From Thalassotalea sp. (lineage in GTDB: Bacteria; Pseudomonadota; Gammaproteobacteria; Enterobacterales; Alteromonadaceae): a DNA stretch of 64,000 nt. Below the pieces are notes generated by a model. That model ran no database searches and was not told the origin of the DNA. It was given only the letters and a program-made list of their open reading frames with translations. The stretch covers positions 1 through 64,000 of the forward strand of contig JAQWHD010000016.1 of NCBI GenBank assembly GCA_029237915.1. Direction: 5' to 3'. The position numbers and the translations under genes are program-made. This document shows positions 10,561-21,700 of this stretch, piece by piece (position 1 is the stretch's first letter; every line of letters begins with the position of its first letter).

Positions 10561-12027
10561 ATGCTTCCGGTAGTTGCCCTAGTTGGTCGTCCAAATGTTG
10601 GTAAATCAACATTATTTAACCGTTTAACTCGCTCTCGCGATGCTTTAGTTGCCGATTACCCGGGCTTAACCCGCGATCGTCAATATGGCCAAGCCGTAGT
10701 TGAAGGTTTACCGTTCATTGTAATTGATACCGGTGGTATTGAAGGTAATGAGCAAGGCATTGATGCCAAAATGGCTGAGCAATCATTACTCGCTATTGAT
10801 GAAGCCGATGCCGTATTATTTATGGTAGATGCTCGCTCTGGTTCTACTTCTGCAGATTTAGCGATTGCTGAACATTTACGTAAGCAAAGTAAAAAAGTAT
10901 TCCTTGTTGCCAACAAAATTGACGGTGTTGACGCCGACTCTGCTGTTGCCGAGTTTTACGATATTGGTTTAGGTGAAGTACACCCAATTGCAGCCGCGCA
11001 TAACCGTGGGGTAACGCAACTACTTAACCTTGCGCTATCGCCGTTTGTTGAAGAAATGACGGATGAAGAAGAAAGCAACGATGGCGTTGTTTATCTTGAA
11101 GAAGGCGAAGAGTATGACGATTCAGCTGAAACCCAACAAGACGATAAAATCAAACTTGCCATTATTGGTAAGCCAAACGTTGGTAAATCTACTCTAACCA
11201 ACCGTATTCTTGGTGAAGAGCGTGTTGTGGTATTTGATGCACCAGGTACAACGCGTGACAGTGTTTACATTCCTATGGAGCGTGGCGACCGTGAATACAC
11301 ATTAATCGATACTGCTGGTGTTCGTCGTCGTAAAAACATGACCGACGCAGTAGAGAAATTCTCAGTAATTAAAACGCTACAAGCAATCAACGATTCAAAC
11401 GTAGTATTATTAGTTATTGATGCTCGTGATGGTATTACCGACCAAGACTTAAGCTTACTAGGTTTTGTTTTGGAATCAGGTCGTTCATTAGTACTTGTAG
11501 TAAATAAGTGGGATGGTTTAGATAACGACGTTAAAGACCGAGTTAAATCTGAGCTAGACCGCCGTTTAGGTTTTATCGACTTTGCTCGTATTCACTTTAT
11601 CTCAGCATTACACGGTACAGGTGTAGGCCATTTATTTGAATCAGTTGAAGAAGCGTTTGACTCTGCAACCAAACGTACTTCAACAGCAATGTTAACTAAG
11701 ATCATGGAAATGGCGGCGTTCGATCACCAGCCACCACTTATCCGTGGTAACCGTGTTAAATTGAAATACGCTCATGCCGGTGGTTATAACCCGCCACTTA
11801 TCGTAATTCACGGTAACTTAGTAGACTCATTACCTAACTCGTATAAGCGTTATTTAATTAACTACTTCCGTAAGTCATTAAAAATTATGGGTACGCCAAT
11901 TAAAGTAGACTTTAGAGGCTCAGTAAACCCATTTGCAGGTAAACGTAAACTAACCTACACCGAGCGTAAGAAAGCTGCTCGTGAAACTCAAGGTTGGAGC
12001 GACGAAGCAAAAGCTGCTAAAAAGTAG
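10561..12027 (+). CDS. der: Ribosome biogenesis GTPase Der (double GTPase)
   Basis: Two GTPase domains: [12 protein letters not shown] and [13 protein letters not shown]-terminal KH-like domain. Confidence 0.97.
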   Translation: MLPVVALVGRPNVGKSTLFNRLTRSRDALVADYPGLTRDRQYGQAVVEGLPFIVIDTGGIEGNEQGIDAKMAEQSLLAIDEADAVLFMVDARSGSTSADLAIAEHLRKQSKKVFLVANKIDGVDADSAVAEFYDIGLGEVHPIAAAHNRGVTQLLNLALSPFVEEMTDEEESNDGVVYLEEGEEYDDSAETQQDDKIKLAIIGKPNVGKSTLTNRILGEERVVVFDAPGTTRDSVYIPMERGDREYTLIDTAGVRRRKNMTDAVEKFSVIKTLQAINDSNVVLLVIDARDGITDQDLSLLGFVLESGRSLVLVVNKWDGLDNDVKDRVKSELDRRLGFIDFARIHFISALHGTGVGHLFESVEEAFDSATKRTSTAMLTKIMEMAAFDHQPPLIRGNRVKLKYAHAGGYNPPLIVIHGNLVDSLPNSYKRYLINYFRKSLKIMGTPIKVDFRGSVNPFAGKRKLTYTERKKAARETQGWSDEAKAAKK

Positions 12028-12035
12028 CTCTTTAA

Positions 12036-12072
12036 TATCAAAAAAAAGCCGCATTAATTGCGGCTTTTTTGT
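12036..12072 (+). terminator. Rho-independent terminator after der
   Basis: AAAAAAAGCCGCATTAATTGCGGCTTTTTTG. Confidence 0.88.
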
Positions 12073-12124
12073 TTCTATAGGATTATTATGTTATTAACTT
12101 GGCATTCTTAAAAGGATTAATTAA

Positions 12125-12592
12125 TTGAATCTAAACTCTCTCGAGCTAAAAGTACCGCCAATTGTCTTAGTATTTATTACTGCACTGGCAATGTACTTTT
12201 CCCCTAACCCTATTGTTTATTTCACTTTTGATAAGGAAGTTGTACTGTATCTAACCCGCGGGTTGTTTGTGCTGTCTTCTTCCATTGTCGTTGCAGGGAT
12301 ATATTGCTTTAAAAAGGCGAATACAAGCGTTGATCCCGTTAACCCGAATAAGAGCTCAGTGTTAGTCGATTTTGGTATTTATAAATTTACTCGCAATCCT
12401 ATGTATTTAGGTTTTGCAATAATGCTATTAGCGATGGCAATTAAGATGCAAACCCTAATTGCCTTGTTGTGGTTATTGGTCTTTGTGCTTTATATGACAC
12501 GCTTTCAAATAAAACCAGAAGAGCAGGCGCTAACTAAAATTTTTGGTGATGCGTATGATTATTATTGCCAACGGGTAAGGCGTTGGGTTTAA
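12125..12592 (+). CDS. Isoprenylcysteine carboxyl methyltransferase (ICMT)/PEMT-like membrane methyltransferase
   Basis: Multi-TM; GIYKFTRNPMYLGFAIMLLAMAI...EEQALTKIFGDAYDYYCQRVRRWV motif. TTG start. Confidence 0.82.
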   Translation: MNLNSLELKVPPIVLVFITALAMYFSPNPIVYFTFDKEVVLYLTRGLFVLSSSIVVAGIYCFKKANTSVDPVNPNKSSVLVDFGIYKFTRNPMYLGFAIMLLAMAIKMQTLIALLWLLVFVLYMTRFQIKPEEQALTKIFGDAYDYYCQRVRRWV

Positions 12593-12799
12593 TAGAGTCT
12601 TAAATATTCAAAAACAGAAAGGATCCTACTTCCAACCCTTCAGTAATAGCTATGTGAACCTTTTTTTTGACATCGTTGTAATGATTGTAAGTTGTTGATT
12701 GTTGTTTTTTTGTTTATAAAAATATACCTGTATACTTTGTTTTAGGTAAACGTTATTCTATATAAATAATTATAATAATAAATATAGATGGATTTATAG

Positions 12800-15700
12800 A
12801 TGAACAATACATTAAAAGCTTTTGTTTTACTTGTCGTGTCTTCAGCTTTAATTTCTTGTGGAGGAGGCGGAGGTGGCTCAGATGAAACCACGCCTACCCC
12901 GCAACCTGTCGAGACTCCCGCTCCATTAAACGCCGTAGCCCTCAGCTATAAAATATTAAGCGGTAAAACCTCTTGTCCCGCCGGCGGTATCGAAGTTAGT
13001 ACCGGTATTGATACAAATGCCAATGGTACGCTAGACGTTGATGAAATAGATAATACTCAGCAGGTATGTAACGGCGAAAGCGGTCCGAAAGGCCAAGATG
13101 GTAATAATGGCCAGTCTAGTTTATTAGATATTAGTAATATTGATGCCGGTGAAACCTGTAGCAATGGTGGTATTTATATTAAGGCTGGCTTTGATGCAAA
13201 CTTAAACCAACTCCTTGATAGTGCAGAAGTTACCCGAACGAATACTATTTGTTTTGCCGTCGATGGCGCTGATGGCTTAAAGTCGCTGTTAAACATCACT
13301 GATATAACACCAGGTGAGCTATGTTTAGAAGGTGGAGTTCAAGTTGACTCTGGTATTGATCTTGATAACAACAACGCACTATCTGCAGATGAAATCGATC
13401 ATACACAAGTTATTTGTAATGGTGAAAATGGTCAAAACGGTAATGATGGCCAAAATGGTGATAGCGGTTTAAATACGCTTACCTCATTAACTACTTTAGC
13501 TGCTGGCGAACAATGTGCTGCTGGTGGAGTTGAAATTAATTCTGGTTTAGATCTAGACAGTAATAATGTATTAGCTGTTAGCGAAATTGAAAATACTCAA
13601 GTTGTGTGTAATGGCGCAAATGGTCAACCGGCTGACGGCGGTTCAACAACGCTTACTCAATTAATTTCACTTACGGCAGGTGAACAATGTGCTGCTGGTG
13701 GGGTAGAAATTAATTCTGGTTTTGATCTTGATGGCAATAACGTTTTATCAGAAGCTGAAGTTAGCCAAAGCGAAGTGGTTTGTAACGGCACCAATATTCA
13801 AGATGGAATAAATGGCTTAACGAGTTTAATAGCAACCACAGAAGTTGCAGTTAATGAAACTTGTAGCTATGGCGGTATTCAAGTTGATACTGGTATTAAT
13901 AGTAATAAAAACAATGTACTAGACGTTACTGAAATTTCCCAAACAACCATGTTATGTTTTAATAATTCTGGTGAACTTGGAAATCAACCTACACCTGATG
14001 CTGATATAGCAACAATTCAAGGTACTATCCAGTTTGATGCGTTTGCCGCGAAACTTTCGGCTAAACAAAGCCGTATATTAAGCAGTAAAACAACGGCTTC
14101 AGATGTCAAACTTATCCTTGCTCCTGCTTCTGAAACCGCAACGACTCACCAATCACAAGCAAATATTAATTCAGATAATAAAGCGCCAATATTACAAAGT
14201 ATAGAACTACCTGTTGGTGAAGCTGGCGACTACTCTATTAATGTTCCTGCAGGAACCGGTTATTCATTAATTTTAGTCAATAAGGCTAATGGGAAAGGTA
14301 TAAAACTTCGTGGCTTATCAGTATTTGCAGGGCAAATACTAACTAAAGATATAACCGAAGCCGAACAAACCGAATTAGGTGGAGTTAAGCTTACTGTCGC
14401 ATCTTTAGCATCTGGCTCTGTCCTTGAAAATGCTAACGTTACGGTAATGGAAGTTAATCAACAGCTAACGTCTTCTATTGATGGTGTGGTGGAACTTTCA
14501 GATTTACCTGCCGGTATTTATACCCTACTTATTGAAAAAGAAGGCTTCGTAAGCAAGCAATTATTATTTAGCGTTGCTTCAGCACAAACAACCGATTTAA
14601 ACACTATTGAGCTTAATAACCAAAAAGGTAATGCTGTCGGTAAAGTTGAAAGCACCGGTGAAACTGGCTTAGCGAATATATTAGTATATGCACGAGCAGC
14701 TGATAATAGTGTTTACTCAACTATCACCAATGACAGCGGTACTTATACGTTTACTGGTTTGCCAGTAGGTAATGACTATCAGTTTATCTTTGTTGCTAAT
14801 AACTTCCACAGTACTAAAAGTGGCAGTGTAACGATTAATCGTAATCAAACTAGTGTGGTTGATACGGTTAAATTGGTTATGCGCTCATTTATTATTACAG
14901 AAGCAGGCGTAACGGGAAGTGTTACTGGCCATGTCAAATTTGCTGACAAGTTAGCGCAAGTTGCGCATGCTGGAATAATTATTTCAGTGCAGGGTACAGA
15001 TAAAGAAGCAATTAGTGCTAACGATGGTTCATTTGTATTAAATGACTTAGCCGCTGGCGATTATGTAGTTAACTTTACCGATTCTAGCCATCAAAGTGTT
15101 TCTCAAACAATTGCCGTAACCTCTGGTACTACAAATAACTTAGATTTAATCCAGCTAAATAGTCTCAATGGTAGCCTTGTCGGTACTGTGCTTGATGACC
15201 AAGATAACCCACTTGCCGGTATTACTGTTTTAATCCATGAAACAGGTGCAACTACGGTAACTGATGCATTAGGTCAATTTACTCTTGCTGATCAACCTGT
15301 TGGTAATTACACCTTATTGATTAATCAAAAAGGTTACGGTGTTAAGCAACTTGATGTACTTATTAAAGAAAATGAAATCACCACGCTAACAGACTCTGTA
15401 GTTATTACTCCGTTTATCTTCAGCGGGGTAGTATCATTAGGCGATGATATTACCGATCATAGTGGCGTATCAGTTACTTTATCTGGTACTGGCTTAACCG
15501 AGCAAACTAATGTTGATGGTAGCTTCTCTTTTGTGGCGATCAATCCAGGTAATTATCAACTGCAATTATCTAGAGCAGGTTATAAATCACAAGTTGTGAG
15601 TGTATTAATTACCGAGCAAAGTAACGAACTTGGTTATGCTATTGCTATGGATCCTGTGCAAGGTGAATTAAAAGGTCAAGCGTCACTAAATAACCGCAGC

Positions 15701-18700
15701 GATCACTCGGGTGTTGAAATTAGTGTTATTGGCACCGAGTACAAAACCTATACCGACAGTACAGGCTCGTGGAATATCAACCTACCCGTTGGTAACTATG
15801 CCGGTCTGCAATATGCAAAAGACTTATATGCAGCGCAAACCAATAATCAAACCATTACCATTACTGAAAGTGGTCAATATTCGGTAGCGCCGGTCAAACT
15901 TTTGCAAAACAATGTCTATATTTCATTTAATGTTGGCGCTGCCAATACTTGTTCTGGTGAGCTTACCGTACAAGCTGAAGGTTTATCTGGAGCAGCATTA
16001 GGATACTCTGGAAAACTTGAAGTAAGTGAGTCAGGCCAAGTTAATCAGGCCCTACCACTTGGTGAATACCAGTTTACCGTGTTTTGTAGTGACAGCGGCT
16101 GGGAAAAGCACGTTAGCACTATCGAGTTAACACCTGAACAAGAAAGCTATGAGTTAGAAGATGTTTCTCTTAGAGAAAGCTTTGTGGTTATTAATAACGG
16201 TCAAGAAATCACTAACAACCAGTTAATTAACTTAGCACTGGGAAATACCGATGCCACTTTAATGAAAATTGAAGACGGCATTAATAATACTGATTGGTTA
16301 ACATTTACAACAGCATACAACCATAATTTGTCTATTGGCGATGGCGTAAAAACCGTAACGGTACGTTTTAAAGATAAAGACGGTATTGAACTTTCATCAG
16401 TAACAGACACTATTTTATTAGATACTAAATTAGATGTTGCTAGCTTTGTCGCTGCAGGCGCAACAACCAAAGGCGAGTTATTACACTTTAGCCTTAATTT
16501 ATCAGCCGAGTTAGGCGCGACAGTAACCGCAAGTGTTCCTGGGCTTATTGACGGTTTACCGTTACTTGATAATGGCTTTGGTGGCGACACTCTCGCCAAT
16601 GATGGTGTTTACGAACGTGATTACTTAATTAATACGGCAATCGATATTAATACCCTGGCTGTCGCTAGCGTACAAGATGCTGCAGGCAACTCAATATCTA
16701 TTGAATCTGCAGGTAAAGTGGTTATCAATACCGCGCCAAGTATACTCAATCTAAGCTCTAGCTCAGATGTTATGGCTGGTGAAATGACCTTAAGTTTCAC
16801 CACAGACGAGCCAGCAACCGCAATTATCGAATACGGTAATAGCTACGCCGACTTATCTAGCACATTAACGGTAAGCGACGTACTTAACACTAATCATGAC
16901 GTTACTTTGCAAGGACTTCCAGCAAGCAGCTTAACTTACTATCGAATTACCGTAACCGATAATGCGAATAACAATGGCGATCTTGATGGTTACAGCAAGC
17001 TAGCGCCTTCAGTTGTTGCTGGCCTTTCAGCATACTCTGGTGATAACGAAGTTGGATTGATTTGGGATACCAATGCAAACGCAGTAGGCTACCGCGTGTA
17101 TCGTTCAGATGATGGCGGTAATGTATTTACCTTAGTTAATCCTGACGTGTTAATGACTGAACGATTCTATGTCGATACTAATGTTGTTAACGAAACTAGC
17201 TATGTTTACCGCCTTACTGCAGTAGATAAAGACGACAATGAAAGTCAAGACAGCGAACAAGTGTCGGCATTGCCATCGTTAACCCTTGCAGGCCCAACAA
17301 CTATAGATGGCGGCGTAATTGACTCGGATACTGTATGGCTACAATCACGATCACCGTACAATATTACCGCGAATACCAAGGTAAAAGAAGGTGCAGAATT
17401 AATTCTACTTCCTGGTGTTAATGTGAGCTTTACTGCCGTTGATTTAGGTATTTACCTTTCGGGTAAGCTTACCGCATTAGGCCAAGCAGATAATAAGGTT
17501 GTATTTAATGCGTTTGAAGCGAGTACTCAGAATTATTCTGGTGCAATAATATTTGATACGGCAAATTATACTAAAAGTGAATTTAACTATGCAGAGCTAA
17601 ACTTCTTAAAAATTTATTATGATTATTCAGATCGTTATAACCGATCAGGTTATGTAACTCCTCTATCTTTAGATAATAGTGTTGTAAATTTAAAGAGTAA
17701 CTACCATTCAGATTTTTATATAAAAGCTGCAAAAAATTCATCATTCTATGAATTCGGGAATGGTAGTAGTTATGCAGCTCGAATAAGTTCTGTTGACAAT
17801 ATTTTGTTTAGACATGAAAGCTATACTGGCGAATGGGTAAAAGCTACGAGTACCATTGCTCGTATAGATAGTGCTGTTAACAGCCAGTTAAATCGGGGCG
17901 GTTTTTATTTCTCAGGTGCAGTTGAAAATTCTAGCTTTACCCATGCAAGAATTACTCGTGCAACTAGCATCGCTAATTCAACATTACATAAAGTCACTAT
18001 TACCCAAAGTAATAACCTTAGAGTGACTGACAGTACCATTACTGACTCTAGTATTACTTTACCAGGTGATTATACTAGATTAACCATGCATTACAGTGTG
18101 TTAGATGCACTTTCTACTGTGTCAGCTAAATACTTAGATGTGTCACATAACTATTGGGGCAGTACTGACCTTGCAGCAATTGCTTTGCAAACCTCTTACA
18201 GCCCGGTTCAAACTAAAGACACTCATCTTTATCCAATCATCTCAAGCAGTGACTTATATAACGCTGATGCCGATGGTGATCTAATCCCAGATTATTTAGA
18301 TCATGATAACGACAACGATGGCTACTCTGATTTACAAGAAGACTGGGCATCTGATCCATTATTCCAAAGTATCTATAATCCGCTAGACGCGAATTCGCAT
18401 CCATCAACTGAGCAAGATAACGATATGGATGGCATCGCTGACGCGTTAGATATCGATGATGATAACGACGGGTTGACTGATACTGATGAGCTTATTCGTT
18501 TAACTAGCCCATACCTTGCTGATAGTGATGGTGATGGCGCGAACGATGCAGATGAAATTAGCTATAAATATAACCCGCTTGATAAAGCTAACTACCCACT
18601 AATGGGTAATATTAGTGGCAAAACGATTGATAACAGTAATGTTAACAGTGATGGCGTTGTTTATATCGCTGGTTATATTGATACAGACCCTATGATGGAT

Positions 18701-21700
18701 GGTGGAGAATACGTTGTACCGGTAAATCTTAATAATGTTGTGGTGAGTGCTGGTACTGCACTGATGATTGAAAAAGATACTCCAGTGTATTTCAATAACA
18801 GTATTATTGAGGGTAACGATGCTAACGTTATCACCATTCGTGCAACCGGTACGGGCAATGGTCAATTATACTTTAACAATAGCCAAGTAGCTTTTGCGAA
18901 TATCAAAATGGCTTTAGGACTTAATATTAATCAATCTACAACTGTTGATCGCAGTGATTTAAGCTTTAACAGAAGTTGGGATGTATCTAATTATGGCCGA
19001 ATTACTAATAGCCTAATATCATCAGAGGCAACTTGGCATAACTTTGGTTTGATCGAACAAAGCTACATTACAGGTAGTTCATATTTTTATAACTTCGATT
19101 CTGGAACAATAATAGCTAGTTATGTCAATTTATCTTATGAGTATAGTGAGGTGTATAATGAAGGTTCAATTGATAATAGCTTTGTAAGTAATCACGTATA
19201 TATGCAAAATGGTGGATCTGTTTCTAATTCTGTTATTGAACGATTAGGAGGAGGGAATGAAGCTTCTGTTATGAATTCGGATGTTAACTTAACTAGCTCT
19301 CCCAATAGAGCAACATTTTTTGATAACTCATATATAGAAGATGAATATGCTAACTATTCATACACCGGTTCAGGTGAACCCGTTGATGAAATTGGCGATG
19401 GTATTGCTGAAACTATATTCCAACTAGGAAGCACTACTTATACAGTTGACGGTATTACCAACCCACGTTCAACACCTAACTTCCCTAATTTAGTCTTTAA
19501 ACCATATTTAGACGCTAATGGTATCTGGTCACCTAAAGGTGTTGGTGCTTGGTGGGATATGAATGACGCTGCTACTTTCCCTGAAAGCGATCCTGATCAA
19601 AGTATAGGCACTATTTCTGGTCAAGTTGATGTACTTGATTTTGCTAATAACTCAGGTGTAGCGGTATCTATTAATAATACCTCTTTATCTACAGTAACCG
19701 ACAGTGATGGTAACTGGTCTATTCGTTTACCGGCTCGTGATTATGCCAATGGTATTACTTTTTCTAAAGCGTATATCGCCCCAGTAGTTAAAACTCGCTC
19801 TTATAGCGTGGTTGCTCAAACTGATACCGATGTTGGTTTAGTTGAGCTTAACCAAACTACAGCCAAGCTTAGTGGTGTGGTTACTATTGATGATACAACT
19901 GACTATACTCTTGCAACAGTTACAGCTACTAAAAATGGCCAACAAACGGTTATTAACCCAAGCGAGTCTGGTAGCTTTGAATTTGCGGCTCTAGCGTTAG
20001 GTGATTATGATATTGCCATTACCTATCCAAGTGGTAGCTGGGAAACGGTAAGTTATCAGTTAAGTCTTGTTTCTGGGCAAACTGAATACACCTTACCATT
20101 AACCAAAGTACGCAATAGCTTTGTATATATTAATGACGGCGCGCAATACACTAACTCAATAGATGTAACACTTGCCATTACTAATGCCAATGCTACTAAT
20201 ATGCAAATTAGTGAAGGCGGCGTAAGCCAAGCTGTTGAAACTTACAATAGTGTAAGCACATTAACTTTAAGTGCTGCTGATGGCGAAAAAGCGGTACAAG
20301 TCGACTTTACCGATATTAATGGTGATGCGTTAACTTCTGCTTTTGCTAACATTATTCTAGATACACAAGTTAATCTAACTAGCCTAGAGCTTTCTAGTGT
20401 TAGTACCATGAATGACGTCTTGCATATCAGCTTAGTTGCCAATGAAACCGCAGGCGTAGCGACAGTAACGATTCCTGGTTTAGTTACAGACTTAACCTTG
20501 TATGATGATGCAACGCATGGTGATATTACTGCAGAAGATGGTATTTATGCTGCTGACTATCTAATAACTTCTGCTGAAGATATTACCGCGACAGCTACAG
20601 CCTCATTTATTGATAGAGCCAATAATAGTGCCACTATTGATAGCAGTACAGAACTTGCGATTACTACCTCACCAACCATTAATAATTTATTGGCGCAATC
20701 GGTTGATGGGCAATTGCAAATTAGCTTTGTAACCAATGAGCTAACTACGGCGACAATTAATTATGGTATCGACCCTGATAACCTAGACCAAGTATTAGTG
20801 ATCTCTGCTGATGAATCGTTAGAGCATGCAATCTCTTTAGTAGCTACAGAAGGTGACATTATTTACTTCAGTATTACTACCGATGATGGCGTAACGTTAA
20901 CAACGGAAATTAGTGGTAGTGCGCAGTTAGGTGCAAGCGCATTAACGGGGTTAAATATTTCAGCGGGCGATAACGAAATTGGTTTAGTGTGGAATAAACA
21001 ATCCAACGCCACAACCTATAGGGTATACCGTTCACAAGATAGTAATACCTTTACTCAGTTAGCCGATATCAGCAGTGATACTAACTATTATGTTGATGAT
21101 AGTGTGATTAACGATACACAATATTTTTATCGTGTTACTTGGCTTGACCAAGTCGCTGAAGAAAGCGATCAAAGCACTTCCGTTACAGCAACTGCTTCAC
21201 TTGCTAATTCCGGTGAAACTGAATTATCTGGTGGTATTATTAGCCAAAATGAAATTTGGTTGAAATCACGTTCACCATACATATTAACCAATAATATTCT
21301 TGTTAAAAACACTGCAACATTAACATTAATGCCTGGCACCGAAATTGAGTTTAATGGTGCTCAGCGACATATTATGGTTGAAGGTAATATAATGGCTTAT
21401 GGTGTAGCGGATGATTTAGTTAAATTGTCTACTGACCCTACGTATATTTATAGTTCATACGAACAGGGACAGATTATCTTTAGTGCCGATAACATTATCG
21501 CGAGCGAGTTGCATTTTACGGATGTCAATTATTTACGTATTTATCGTGAACCAGGAGGTACAGCTCCGTTATCATTATTTAATAGCACTGTACAAAGTTA
21601 TATTCAAAGCTATGCCAGATTTAATATCGAGTCCCTAATAAATTCTATTTATAATGAGTATGGCTATGGAAGTGGATATCAAGGCAATGCTTCGGTAATT

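Noticed and set aside
12950-13985. CRISPR or other nucleotide repeat array inside the giant gene
   Set aside because: Periodicity is at protein level within one open frame; nucleotide copies are diverged and carry no constant spacers.
16201-16599. 132 aa minus-strand ORF within the giant gene
   Set aside because: Antisense shadow with no start context or domain.
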